From Lichenostomus cassidix (Eukaryota > Chordata > Aves > Passeriformes > Meliphagidae), in the NCBI GenBank assembly GCA_008360975.2, contig CM039198.1, positions 9,878,547 to 9,942,546 on the forward strand: 64,000 bases of DNA, in the 5' to 3' direction. The first letter of the stretch is position 1. Each line of letters begins with the position of its first letter. Shown here piece after piece: positions 1 through 12,120 of the stretch. The notes under the pieces are model-generated. The model was given only the letters and a program-made list of their open reading frames with translations. It was not told the DNA's origin and made no database searches. The translations under genes were made by a program, and so were the position numbers.

Positions 1-764
1 AAGATTTTCCCCCTTTCAAGTGACTGCCTGTGTACACCACTTCAGAGGGAATGAACAAGCATGAAATTCAATTATACAGGCACTCACTTAAACACTTGAA
101 CCAGAACTTCTTCTCTTAATCTTTATGTTGAGGACAGGGTAAGACTGTGAAGCCATTCTCGGCATGACAGCACTTTATTTCATCTGCAATCCTGGTAAGA
201 TACACAATTCACTTAACTGAAGAGCAGGGATTTTGAGCTGTGTGCTCTGTAAGCAACACAGCCTAGAAGTGCTGCCCATCACTGTCAGACTGCCCCTTGG
301 AGAGTCAGCTGGAGAGTAAATAGCCCCGGGCTAGTGAGACAGGAGCCTTTACACAACTCCTACAAACATCTGGGGATCCTGCAGACACAGGAGCATTGGG
401 GTGGTCTGGAGAAAAGGCAGAGTGCTGAGCAGACCATGTTCCTGTGGCTGGGAACGAGGCAGGCAGAGCATCTTTGTGCAATACACCTGTGTCCATTGGG
501 AGTTTTTGCTTCCACCCTGTCCCACAAACATCTTGGAGCTACAGAAAGTCATTGTTCATCTGACTTATAACTTGCTCTCTTCTGGATTAGAATTTCATTT
601 ATACAGCACAAAGCAGAGCTGTGTCAGCCTGAATTTATCAGGGGCACCAAATCACTGCCAAAATTCTCCAATTCTGCGGCATTCAAGGAAGTGGCTGAAT
701 GTCCCTTGCAGCTCCAGCAAATGTGAGGTGTGTTGACATGCTGGATATTGAAATAGTATTTTGT
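1..764. other. Unassigned non-coding stretch
   Basis: No transposon, RNA gene or convincing reading frame is recognised here. The short open frames overlap each other on both strands and share no domain. The composition is ordinary for avian intergenic or intronic DNA. Confidence 0.5.
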
Positions 765-1042
765 AGAATCATAGAATCATGGAATGGTTTGGGTTGGAAG
801 GGACCTTAAAGATCATCTCATTTCACCCCCTGCCATGGGCAGGGACACCTTCCACTGTCCCAGGTTGCTCCAAGCCCTGTCCAACCTTGCCTTGAACACT
901 TCCAGGAATGGGGCAGCCACAGCTTCTCTGGGCATTCTGTGCCAGGGCCTCACCAGGCTCAGAGCGAAGAATTTCTTCCCAATATCTAATTTACACCTAC
1001 TTTCTGCCAGTTTGTCCTGTCACTCCATGCTCTTGTAAACAG
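765..1042 (-). mobile_element. CR1 LINE 3' fragment
   Basis: The left edge reads AGAATCATAGAATCAT, the reverse complement of the CR1 3' octamer tail. It is followed by the familiar reverse-strand 3' UTR order: TTGGAAGGGACCTTAAAG, the CCATGGGCAGGGACACCTTC box, the GCTCCAAGCCC box and the CTTCTCTGGGCA box. The copy fades near 1042, so only about 280 bp of the 3' end is present. This is the usual 5'-truncated form left by target-primed reverse transcription. No coding part remains. Confidence 0.93.
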
Positions 1043-1610
1043 ACACTCATTTTCTCAGTTTCTGCAAGGATGCAAGTGTAAAGCACTGTGCTGTGATCAA
1101 CTGGAAATTACAGACCCCTGAAAGATGACAGATGTGTTTGAAGCTGCTCAAAATGGATTTCCTGACATGATTTACCAGGTCACAGCACTCAAGGCAGTGA
1201 ATCACCATGAGAACAATGTGTTATCCTTCAGGCTGCTCTAAGCAGCAATGCACAGAGCTCTAATTTGATTAAAATAATAGTCTTTTCCTTTCACATCTGC
1301 CTCAGATTGCAAATCACTGGGGCAGGTCTCAAGGTCTGTACCAGCACATGGTAGGGTAAATGACACTGTGGTCAGGGTCCCCTTTGGCTGAAGTCTGGCC
1401 AGGGCAGAAGATGTCCCACAGTCCACGTTGGCTGGATCACATCCTGATCTCATCTGAGCCTATGAGGTCTAAGTCCACATGGGTGAGTGGCATTAAATCA
1501 GAGTAAAATTGGTATAAGTTTGAAGCTGGATCCACTTTGTTAGTGTTTAAAAACAAGAGAAGTCTTGTTTTGGAAGATTTTGCACTCTGGAACAGCATCC
1601 CTCCAATTAA
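1043..1610. other. Unassigned spacer between two CR1 copies
   Basis: No recognised repeat or gene. The two flanking CR1 copies have the same orientation, so this spacer could be a later insertion or simply old sequence between two independent insertions. I see no terminal repeats that would mark it as an element. Confidence 0.4.
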
Positions 1611-2580
1611 GAGACCTTAAAGATCATCTCATTTCACCCTTGCCATGGGCAGGGACACCTTCCAATGTCCCAGGCTGCTCCAAGCCCCATCCAACCTGGC
1701 CTTGGACACTTCCAGGGATACAGGGGCAGCCACAGCTTCTCTGGGCACCTTGTGCCAGGGCCTGACCACCCTCAGAGACAGGAATTCCTTCTTAATCTAT
1801 AATCTAACCCTGCCCTCTCTTGTTGGAAACCCGTTCCCCCTTGCCCTGTCCCTCCATCCCTTGTCCCAAGTCCCTCTCCAGCTCTCCTGGAGCCCCTTTA
1901 GGCTCTGGAAGGGGCTCTGAGGTCACCCTGAGACCTTCTCTTCTCCAGGTGAACACCCCCAGCTCTCCCAGCCTGGCTCCAGAGCAGAGGAGCTGTAGCC
2001 CTTGGGAGCATCTCCGTGGCCTCCTCTGGACTCTCTCTAGCAGCTCCAGGTCCTTCTGCTGCTGGCCCTAGGGCTGGGGCAGCTTTGCAGGTGGGGTCTC
2101 ACCTGAGCACAGGGAGAGAATCCCCCCTCCCCTCCCCTCCCCTCCCCTCCCCTCCCCTCCCCTCTACCCACACTGGGGGCTCAGCCCAGGGACGGGGGAT
2201 TTCTGGGTCCCTGATCTCAGCCACCAGTATTCCCAAGTCCTTCTCCCAAGGGCTGCTCTCCATACATTCTCTGCCCAGTCTGTGCTTGTGCTAGGGATTG
2301 ACCCTGCCAAGTGTAGGACATTGCACTGGGCCTTGCTGAACTTCCTGAGATTCCATGGACCCACCTCAGACCGTCAGAGTCCCTCTGGATGGCCACCCTT
2401 CTTCTAGAGAATCAACCACACTGCTCAGCTTGGTGTCATCCACAAACTTGCTAATGGACTCAATCACACTCAATCCCAGATCTCTTCCTGAAGCCTCTCC
2501 AAGACCATTCCCGTTGCACACCACAGCAGCTCAGCTGGTTCACCACCAGCCTGTCCCTGGGGCCAGGTTTGGTACACTAC
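1611..2580 (-). mobile_element. Long CR1 LINE copy, 3' tail missing
   Basis: Reverse-strand CR1 sequence runs about 970 bp. From the left it starts at GAGACCTTAAAGATCATCTC and passes the CCATGGGCAGGGACACC, CTCTGGAAGGGGCTCTGAGG and CTCCAGGTGAACACCCCCAG blocks. It continues to the more 5' blocks around TTGGTGTCATCCACAAACTTG at about 2430-2450. It reaches further into the CR1 body than the other copies but lacks the octamer tail at its left edge. That is unusual, because CR1 copies are normally truncated at the other end, and it suggests a deletion or rearrangement at about 1610. A CCCCT expansion interrupts it at 2121-2165. Confidence 0.9.
2121..2165. repeat. (CCCCT)n pyrimidine microsatellite inside CR1
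   Basis: About nine near-perfect CCCCT units form an uninterrupted 45-nt pyrimidine tract. The opposite strand is a series of GGGG runs separated by single A residues, a pattern that can form G-quadruplexes. It lies inside the CR1 copy and probably expanded after insertion. Confidence 0.95.
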
Positions 2581-4240
2581 TAAATTCTCTTCAGTTGTGC
2601 TGTCATGATTATTTTTTCTTTTCAAAGATAGAAAAACACATATTTGCTGGTGTTGAGGCTGAGGACTGCCCCATGGCCATGCAGGTTAACTGAGACCCAC
2701 ACATCTGGCTAAGCCATGAGAAGATCAAGATACTGTCAAATCTGCCTTCTGCAGGGGAGAATTACAGCAGAAACAGAGTTTCCTGCACAGAACTGGCTGT
2801 TCCTGTAAGCAGACAGTACAACTGACCTTAAATTGAGCCCTGCAGCCCCTCAGTGAAGGTCCAGTACGTGTAAAAGAAATATCTCCTAGGCAGAATTTTG
2901 TAAGATGTTTTCCTAAGCAGACAGCAAAAGGTATTCAGAGCTGGGTGTGCAGAGACAGAAGAATTTAGTCACTCCAGCTTTCTGACCATGGCTTTGAAAC
3001 ATCAGAATTTTTTAGAAAGGGCAATAAATGTGTTTCCTCTGTTTGCATTAAACACTGTGCAGATTTCTGTCATGAGGAATGAAAACAGGAGTTGGGTCAG
3101 CAAATGATAATGAGCCTCCATGTGCCTTTTGGGGGGTCAATGCCAGATCACAGAGCCCAGACCCGCGCCAAGAATCCGAGGGAGGTTTCCTGGCTCGGCT
3201 CAGAACATGAACAAACTCGACATGCTGGTCCCAGTGCCCTGAACAAGTCCCCAACCTGGGAATTGTTGCTCATTTGCAAATGCCTGCAGCTCCTCTGGGC
3301 ACTGGAGAGATCTGTCACACAGCACTGATCCCCAGCCCTGTGCACTTATTTTGCTCCTTACTGGAGGGAGGTGTTTTTGCCAAAGTAGAAATTCTAATGA
3401 AAAAACAAACACCTCATCTTTCTTCCCTTGACCTCCTGGGAGGATTTTCATGGAAGAAAACCAGGAGAATACTTCAGAAGTAAACATTTCTCAGTTATTA
3501 AAAGCAAATAAATAAACAACCCTTGCTGCATTCCCATGCAAACAGGAACACTTTATTATAAAGATGAAAACACTATGTTTTTGTGAAAGAAAATATTAAT
3601 TCCACACAACTTCCCCACAGCCCCAGAGGCTTTTGGCCTTGATGTGATGTATTTCCCCACTACAGTGCTGGAAGCTGTATTGCAACCATGTCCTGTGGAC
3701 ACACGTGGGGCTCTGGGGTACCCAGGAACCACCCTGGGCTCAGGATTCGTGGAAACCAGGGGCTCTGTTTGCACAAGCACTGCTTCACCTGCCTCATGTG
3801 GCACGGGTGTGTGACTTGCACTCCTCACTGCTGCCCACTGTACTGTGAGCACTGCCTTTGCTTCAGGAGAAATGCCCTCCTGGGGACACTGAGAGGGAGG
3901 ATGTCCCCAAGACATTGAATGGGACATCACTCTAGATCAGACACTGCTTGTCCCCGAGTGTGGAAAGGGAAGACCAGTGGCTATGACTTTGGCAGCAGAG
4001 ACTGGTCATTTCTGAGTGACTTGTGGTGGTGGTCTGTGTCCCAAACTTTTTGGCATCCAGCATGTGGAGTGTCCCTATCCAGCTTCATGGATGTTAGGAT
4101 GGGGATAGGAACCATCTTGCTAGGAGGACTAACCTCTGCTCCCTTGGGAGAAGAGGACTTTTTTTTTTCTGAGAAGACATGTACCAGAGGTGACACCCTC
4201 CATCCACTAGATGTTCCTGCTACTCAGCCCTGGGAGGCAC
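2581..4240. other. Unassigned non-coding stretch
   Basis: No recognised transposon or gene. An AATAAA lies at 3023-3028 on the plus strand. A TTTATT, which is AATAAA on the minus strand, lies at 3552-3557, next to the end of a 124-codon minus-strand frame at 3556-3930. That frame has no domain I know, so a polyadenylated transcript is only a weak possibility. Confidence 0.4.
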
Positions 4241-4325
4241 CTCTGCAGTGATCCTGCCCTGTGCCCAGCCCTGGAGCAGCTCTGCACTGATCCTGCCCTG
4301 TGCCCAGCCCTGGAGCAGCTCTGCA
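4241..4325. repeat. 39-bp tandem duplication
   Basis: A 39-bp unit beginning CTCTGCAGTGATCC occupies 4241-4279 and is repeated almost perfectly at 4280-4318, with the start of a third unit following. The near identity implies a fairly recent local duplication. It lies just 5' of a plus-strand CR1 copy. Confidence 0.9.
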
Positions 4326-4399
4326 GTGCTGTGTGCAGCTCTGGATCCTCAGCCCAGCAGCACAGGGAGCTCCCAGCAGGGCCAGCAGAGGCTGTGCAG

Positions 4400-4848
4400 C
4401 TCAGCAAAGCCTGGAGCATCTTGGTGCCCAGCAAAGGCTGAGGGAGCTGGGACTGCTGAGCCTCCAGAGGAGCCCAGCTGAGAGAAGCCCTCAGCCCTGG
4501 CTGTCCCTGGCTGTCCCTGGCTGTCCCTAGCTGTCCCTGGCTGCAGGGAGCTCAGACAGGGCCAGGCTCTGCTCCAGGGGCAGCAATGGCACCAGAGGAA
4601 CTGCAGGGACTGAGCCCAGGGAGCTCCACTGCACAGGAGGCACAACTTCTTCCCTGGGCAGTGCCAGCCCTGAACAGAGCCCAGAGAGGGCTGCAGTCTG
4701 CTCCCTGGGGATATTCCAGAGCTGCCTGGACACAATGCTGTGCCCTGAGCTCTGGGATGGCCCTGCTGGAGCAGGGAGGTGGCACAGATGGGACCTACTG
4801 AGGTCCCTCCAGCCTGACCCATCCTGGGATTCTGTGATTCTGTGATCC
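4400..4848 (+). mobile_element. CR1 LINE 3' fragment
   Basis: The copy includes the GCTGAGGGAGCTGGGACTG box and the GGCCAGGCTCTGCTCC box. It then has a GGGGATATTCCAGAGCTGCCTGG block, the GAGGTCCCTCCAGCCTGACCCATCC box, and ends in GATTCTGTGATTCTGTGAT at 4828-4847. This is the complete CR1 3' order on the plus strand, from a subfamily different from the 765 and 17.0 kb copies. The left boundary is uncertain by tens of bases. The copy contains a local CTGTCCCTGG amplification. Confidence 0.85.
4497..4544. repeat. 10-bp tandem repeat (CTGTCCCTGG)n
   Basis: Four consecutive 10-bp units, three identical and one with a single G to A change, lie inside the CR1 copy and probably arose by slippage after insertion. 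Confidence 0.93.
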
Positions 4849-7637
4849 TTCTCTCCTCCAGCTGACGATCCCACTATCCTTGCACAGGGCCTGGCTGTCC
4901 CCTGGGCAGACTGCTGTCACTTGGACACAACTCTTTTCCAGAGCTGTTAGCTGCAGACCAGCTTAGCAAGGCAGGCTCAGCAATCTTCACACCTTTCAGA
5001 AGAACTGCTGCTCCTGACAGGGAAGCAAGGTAGTGACATGCACAGATGTGACATTGCCAGTTCCCTCTCCCCCAGACTATTCAACTCCTAAAGTATCCTG
5101 AGCACTTTCACTGTGGGTTGGGCCATTTGGGTGACTTGGGAACACTGACCTCTTCCACCTCCCTTTCGCTTACCCCTGGAGAGGAACACGAGATCATTGC
5201 TTGTCCTGCAGAGAAATTCCAGCCAAGCTTGTTACTCATTTTGGTGTTTAACATTCCCGTAGATTATCCAGCTCTGCCTGAGAAAAATGTGCTTGGAAGC
5301 AGTGGAGTATTGTGTCTGGGGGGAGCAGTGGCTGCCCCCGGGGAGCTCTCCTCCTGCAGACCTTTCCTGCCAAGTCTCAGTTCTGACTGCTCTGCTCCTG
5401 CCAGCTCCCAAAGCCCTGGAGGCCCCAGCTCTGCAGGAGGCTGAGATGGCCATGTCCCCAACCTCCTGCTCCCCACAGTGCCTCGGAGCAGGGGACAATC
5501 CCATCCACAGCCCCCACTGCAGGGGCACAGGAAGGCTGGCCCTGTCACCCTGAGCTGTCCGTGCATGGATTCGGAGGGCGTTATTTGGGCTTTGGCTGCA
5601 TTTTGGCTGCAAATTTTTGTCATCTTGCAGCTGCGATTCAGGAGTCAGCTCAGCGCCGAGGCCTGCCAAAGCTCCGGGCTCTGCTCCAGCCCGCGGGCAC
5701 AGGCCCAGGCCCAGGAGACACACCAGTCAGCCTCTCCTGGTACCAGCAGGGCTCTAATCCTGCTGTTATCAACAAACGTGATGTTTGTGAGGGTGAATTA
5801 TCCTGTGGTGAGCTGTGGGCTCAATCAGCAGCAGCCCCCCAGCAGTAGCCATACCAGGCCCATGCTGCTGCTCTGGTTCTCCCTCACCACATTCTCTGTC
5901 CTGGCAGTGCCCAACCTGGCCTTAAATCCTACAAAACATCTTGAAACCATGCACAGCATGGACACTTCTCCCTTCCCTGTCAGTACCTCCTTACTGTCCA
6001 AGTCACGATTTGCTCTGTCTCCCCCTACTCCTGGAGGAAGATGGAAAAAGCTACTGTGCTGATTTCTTATTTCCATTGTGGAAATCAAAAGCATCACCAA
6101 AAAAATGTGGAAAATAAGCTCTGTGATTAACATAGACAGGTAATGACGATCAATTCTTTGCTTAAACCTTTCATGGCTTAGAGTTTGCCAAACCCCAGGT
6201 TTGACTGCCAGGATGTCTGCTTCCACCCGAGGATTTTGCAAGGACTCAGCTTAAACATGTCAGTGATTCCTTGAAACAGACTTTGGGAAAAATATTTTTC
6301 TTTATCCGTGATGAAAAGCTCTTCAAAGCCACCATTCAGAAGTTCAGCCACTTCATTTTGGAGCAAGAGCTCCCATCCAGTTATCATTGGGAAATTTCAG
6401 TGATATTTGAACAATTTATATCTCCAGAATTCTGGGTTTCCACATCACATCCCATCGAAAAATAACATCTGTTCATGTAATCCCACATAATATCAGAGTG
6501 CAGGCAAACGAAATTGCCCAGGCAATCTGAAAAGTTTGGGAATTCATCCACAAAATTTGAGTGAAACATTTTGGCTTTAGAAAAAACAGATCTGTTAAAA
6601 TTTAAACTTACAAGAACACACTGCCTTTTCTTTTTTCTTGGTGTTATTTTCTTGCTAAAAAAATGAGAAAGGTATAAATTTGAAGATGTTGAAAGAACTG
6701 CCATTTATACTGTACAAAACCTTCCCAGGTTTTCTTCTCACAATGACATGTTGTTTAAAGGTTCAAATTGCTTCATTATGAGTTTTTTTAAATTACAAAA
6801 AAAGACCCAAACTCATGTGAAGCATTTCAGATTTTCTGAAGTGTAAAGTTTTTTCTGTTCTGAGCGGAACAATTTTTTGAAGTGCACAGCTGTGAGCAAA
6901 GAAGGATATATTGACTGTTTGTTTGGAACATAAAGAAATTTTGTAAATGTTAGAAGAGAACACATGCTGGAGAGCCACCTTCCAGCTTGTCAGCTGTCCA
7001 GCAGACCTGGATGGTCCTTTTTTGGTTCAGCAGACCTGGAGGAGCCTTTTTGGTGCTGAGCTGTGGTGAAAGTCTTGCCTGTAGGAGTGTTGTGGCACCC
7101 AAATCCCATCTTCATCCCACAGCCTCTTTGTTCACCTGTCCTTCCCTGTTCCCACACATGGTCTTGTTGTAAGGAAGTTGTGAGCACAGGTGTTGGGTGT
7201 CCCTGCTTTGTTCCACCCAAAGAGACAAGATGTGATCTCGGGATGATGTCCTGGTCCTGCTGCTTTGGACATTCCCAAAGCAATAGTGCAGATACCCTGG
7301 GCTTTGCAGCCCTGCAGTGGCTGGGTCTGAGCCAAGACTGGAAACCCATTCCAGCTGGAGCTGTGAGATGGAGCTGCCTGGGCATGGAGAGCTCCAGCTT
7401 GGAGCAGCAGCAACACTGGGGAGGGAAACCTGGCCCAAGGGCGAGCAGGGTGTGCTGGGATTTGGGAGGACACAGTCCTAGGAGATGTGGATCCAGCTCA
7501 CTCACAGATTTACAGTTCTTTGGGATATTGGTGGGGTTTCCCTCAGTCCTCACCACATCCCCTGTCCCCACAGATGGGTCCTGCCAGCACAGGGAGGGCT
7601 CTACAAGCAGTGTGCAGGGCTGGTGAGCCACAGCAGG
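4849..7637. other. Unassigned stretch with an AT-rich block
   Basis: No transposon is recognised. From about 6060 to 6970 the sequence becomes clearly AT-rich compared with its flanks, without simple repeats. That can mark either an eroded element or an old single-copy block. The rest is CTG/CAG-rich and gives many overlapping chance frames on both strands. Confidence 0.4.
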
Positions 7638-7669
7638 AACCTCTGCAAGGCTGAACCTCTGCAAGGCTG
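7638..7669. repeat. 16-bp tandem duplication
   Basis: AACCTCTGCAAGGCTG is present twice head to tail at 7638-7653 and 7654-7669 with no mismatch. Confidence 0.93.
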
Positions 7670-7940
7670 GGCTGAACACTCTCAGACTGGTTTGATGTGA
7701 GCCAGGCAGGTGTTTTGAGCCCCCAGCAGCTCTGTACAGGGGAAGAAGGGGTTCTTCTCCTTCGTCACACGCAGCCTGGAGCCCTTCTAGGGATGAATCC
7801 ACCATGCTCAGGCTGTTGGCAGCAGGAGCAAGGGGAGAGCTCACAGGCTGGAGGAGCTGGCTGCCTTCCCCCACCCTGTGCCAGCCGTGATAGGAGTTCA
7901 GGAATTTCCAAACAAATCCAGGGGATGCTCATGGCCCCTG

Positions 7941-8000
7941 ACAGGGGGTCATGGCTGCTGACAGGGGGTCATGGCTGCTGACAGGGCGTCACTGCTGCCC
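7941..8000. repeat. 20-bp tandem repeat
   Basis: Two identical 20-bp units (7941-7960 and 7961-7980) beginning ACAGGGGGTCATGG are followed by a diverged third unit at 7981-8000 and preceded by a weaker match at 7921-7940. Confidence 0.92.
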
Positions 8001-11000
8001 CGGGATTCTCACAGCTTGCAAAGACAAGAGTAACTCTGGGCATCTCTCTGATTTCAAAGCCCCAGTGGTGCAGAGCTCTCTTCCACCTTCTCCTCCTCTG
8101 TGGGTGGCTCAGGGCTGACCACCAGCCCAAAATGTCACACGGACATGGATCTGTGGAGGGTGGGGCATGCAAGAAAGGGGAGCACATTGTGCTTAGGGCT
8201 TCTCACCAGGAGCTGCACTCTACCCTGAGCAGGTGCAACAGCCAGGGACCTTCCCCTGCTCAGCACTGCACAGGATGGGCCCAGATTTCTGTGAATGTCC
8301 AAGAGGAAAATGTGTCCCTGCTACAGTTAACCTCAACCATCCCCTCCAGGCTGCCTGTGCTACCCTGGAAACCTCTATACAGGACCCCAGGCTGGCTGTG
8401 AGGACACCATGGCTCACCTGTCTGCCTGAGGGGAGGTGGAAGGTGGAACACTGTTCCCCTCTGCTACAGTCTCATGCGTCTCTCTGGGGCACACACTCCG
8501 CAGAAATGCCACTGGCAGCCCAGGGCAGGTGACTAGGAGTCCTTCCTGGGACAGGCAAGAAGTTCAGAAATGAGTATTTGGTTGCTGGCTGCACAAGCTG
8601 GGCTTGTTTACCCCAGCAGGTCTCCATGTAGGCAGAAGGCAGCTGCCTTGGCTCAGCCCAGCCCCAGTGGCCAGGCAGCACTGGGCAGCACTGAGGGACT
8701 GCACAGGCACCAGGCAGGTGTGTATCTGAGCTAGAGCAGAGACTTGAGAAGAGTTTCATTGTTTGGTTTCCCCGAGTTGCCAGTTCTGCAAAAACCAGCT
8801 CTGCCACTGAACACAGCAGAGCTGACCACTGTTGGCAGCTCATCACACATGCCACCATAGTTCCCCTGTGTGCTGCTCTCTTCTCTCATCCCTGCTGCTG
8901 GTGCTTCTGTCCAAAGCCCTTCTGAGCTCTCCTTCCCCCTTACCAGCCAGCAGTCACATATTTTATTCACTCTCTTCAGATTATCACACGGGATCCTTGC
9001 TACTCTTTTTTAGGACCCACCTTCCTGCTCCATCCCACACAGCCCATCACCCTTGGGATCACTCCACTCAGTGCCCCAAAACCACTTCATTCACTTCTCT
9101 GGATCTTTCCATCAGCCTCTGCTCTGCCTCATGCCCATGCTGGTAAGAACAACTTTTTGATTCCTCTTCTGCACCACATCCGCCACAGCACATTCCCATC
9201 CACACCTCCAGTGCAAACAGTGACAGCCCCAGCACAGCTGGGGTCACAATCACGCCATCCTTACTCCTAAACTAAAACCAGCCAGGATCTATTCCCAGCC
9301 CCGTGGCCAAATGACAGGGCCTAAAATCTCTAGGAATGATGACTACATTTTTTCATCCCAGAAGAGGCTCCCTGTCTTCAAACTGGGCAGAGTGGCTGGG
9401 CTGTGACAGGTGCCACACCACAGCTGGGCACAGGCTGATGAGCCCCAGCTCACCCTGCCCAGGTGTGCTCACTGCCCAAGGCCATGGCATGATCCCTTCA
9501 CTCACCTGGACACAGCCAGATACTCCCAGACACACTGCTATGGCTGTACAGAAACTGGAGAGTGAAAAGAAGATCTCCAGGTGCTATTATTTCCTCCCAT
9601 CCCACCTGCACAAAGTACTTATTCCCAGGGGTCTGGGATACAAACAGCAGGAGCAGTGTGTCTGATCCTGGGGAGAGCACTGCACCAGCCTGGGATACTC
9701 CAGAGAGGAAAGCAGCAGCTCAGCAAGCCTGAACCTTCAGGAAACAGTCCTGTCCACAAGCTTAGCAGCAAACCCTGGCTGCCTTGTTCTCATCCTGGTC
9801 CAAATTCTCACAGCGTGGGTGGGTGGGAAGCTCCCTGAATTGCTTCCCCACTTGCTGAAATGGGCTGAAATTCAGAGCTGATCACATTTTCCCCTGTGCC
9901 TGTCAGAGCCCAAACGGGAAGCCCAGTAACCAACACATAAAGCTACTACTGATAGCTGCACACTTGTTCCAGACAAAAGATCAGGAGATGTATGTCATAA
10001 AAAGGCAGAGATGTCTTCCAGATGTTTTTGTGTGTTGGGTCTGCACAGATGTTTTCGATGTCTGCCCATAAATGTAAGAAATGTAAAACATTTGTGTCCC
10101 ACAGATGTAGAGATTAAATTATGCAAGAGATGTGATAAATCTCTGGGTAATGCGAGAAGACCATGAACTATTCACATTCATTGTTTTTAGTAAAATCAGC
10201 CCCATTTTCCAGAATGCAGCTGTGAAGGAGAATTTTATTGTTATTAAATGTGACTAAACATTACGTAGGATGTTGAAAAGCAGCACACATGGAGCTGTAT
10301 GGACCCATATATTGCAATCAGTGTTCAGCATGGGACAGCTGGTGAGGCATGAGGTGAAGGCTGGTGCAGCCTGGGGGCTCAGGTGGGACACAGGGGTGAC
10401 ATGTCGGAGCCATCTCAGCCACACTGAGGGCAGGACAGGCAGCTCACAGGCACAGCTTCTCCTGCCCCACAACCACCTCTGCACATGGGAGAGAGCTCAG
10501 CCAGAGCAGGGTGGGACGGGCAGGTGTGAGGCAGAGCATCCCAGTAAGGCAGAGCTGGAAATAACCCCAGTGCCCAGCTCTGCTAGGGCAGAATTAATAG
10601 AAAGATGCTGTTAAAACAATGTTGTTTATTTCTTGTGATATTATGTGCCAGTCAAGCACTTTATACTAAACCCCAGCTGAACCTTGTGCTGCCTTAAGGA
10701 CACACAGGTCCTGACTGCATTTCCAAGCCATGCTCAGTCCCAGGGTGGACTCTGCACACACCTGCTCAGTGCAGAAATCCCAGGTGTGGGGAGAGCTGGG
10801 GGTTGAAAAATAGTGCTTCAAAATCCTCTCTGACCCCAGCCTCACACACCTCCTTGCACACTGATGGTCCAACCCACACCCCAGCCAGCCCCACTCACTG
10901 CCAGGAGCAAAGGACACAGCCCCAAGCAGGGCAGGATGCCTCGTGCCCCACAGGCTGCTGTGCTTGTGCAGCCCAGCTCTGCCCCTGTTACATCAGAGAA

Positions 11001-12007
11001 GAATGAGTTTTGTGTCTATCTTTGTCAGGCATGCTTAGAGAAACTGTGCCCAGACTTCACAGCTTCCATGTTATGCCTTTTGCCTGGGGAATTTATTGCT
11101 CTGCTCCCTGCATGGCAGTCCCAAGGGAAAGAAAGGTCCCTATTTTGAGGGATTGAAATTCAGCCATCTCTGTCCCAGCCTGGCCTGTGCTAACCCCGCT
11201 GCTGTGCCTGGCTGAGGGGGCTGAGAAAAGGAGCAGACAGCCCTTCCCTGGTCCTCTCCTTTTCCAGTCCCCCATCACACCTGGGGGGATCTGGAATGAT
11301 GTGTTGAAGGCTGGCAGTGTTGTCACAATGAGAATACTGGCTGCTGCCCACCTAAATCTGAGTCTTGGCTCTGCTTGCAGCCCTCCTCTGCTCCATGGGG
11401 GAAGCTCCCACGGTCCCCAAGGCAGCATTGATGCCAGGCAGGAGCAAGAAGTGCTGGGACCAGATCCCCAGATTCCCTCCAGCTCTAGCAGATCTATTTT
11501 GCCATGAGGTGAGCACTGGTTCGCTCAGAAATGTCATCGCCATCTGCACCCCTTTTAATTTCACCAGTGTGGAGAAGAGGAGAGTGGAGCAAACATTCCC
11601 AAACCTTTGCCCCATCCCTGGGAAGGCTGAGCAGTGTCAGAGGCTCTGGCTCTCCTGTCGCTAGGAAGACCTCAGTGTTTCCCCATGCCAGTGTACTAAA
11701 TCCTTGCTTGCATCAAGGAGACATGGCATTTTCTTGGGAATCCTCTCTGCTAAGAATATCCTCTATTTACATATTCACCCATGTGGGGGCGGATGGGAAA
11801 CAGGGCAGTGAACTGAATGTCCTTGGAAGATGTGTGTGTTGGTTACCATGGAGCTGGGTGCCTGGCCGTGTCTGTGTTTGCACTGATCACGTGTGGTTAC
11901 AGCACTGGTGACAGCCCCGGAGCCACTGCTGCCCTGGCACCTGCCACCCCATGGGACTCGCTGCTCGCGGCCTGTTCAGAGGGCCTGGAGCAGGTGTGAG
12001 GGGTGCA
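8001..12007. other. Unassigned non-coding stretch
   Basis: No repeat family or gene is recognised. The part at about 9930-10270 is AT-richer, with several ACAGATGT-like words and no simple repeat. A TTTATT near 10625 could be a minus-strand AATAAA but no supporting coding frame is seen. The remainder is ordinary CTG/CAG-rich avian sequence. Confidence 0.4.
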
Positions 12008-12071
12008 CGTGTTCCTGTGTGTTCCTGCATGTTCCTGTGTGCTTCTTTGTGTTCCTGTGTGTTCTGTGCAT
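12008..12071. repeat. Imperfect 10-bp GTTCCTGTGT repeat
   Basis: About six diverged copies of GTTCCTGTGT run head to tail, with TGCA and TTCT variants. It is a short decayed minisatellite just upstream of a CR1 copy. Confidence 0.85.
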
Positions 12072-12120
12072 GTGAAGATCGCTGTGGTTCCCCTGGTGTC
12101 TTGTAGTCACCAACACAACC

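Noticed and set aside
3688..3918. Cysteine-rich 76-codon frame that could suggest a secreted peptide
   Set aside because: No signal peptide and no spacing that fits a known cysteine-rich family. A minus-strand frame covers the same bases.
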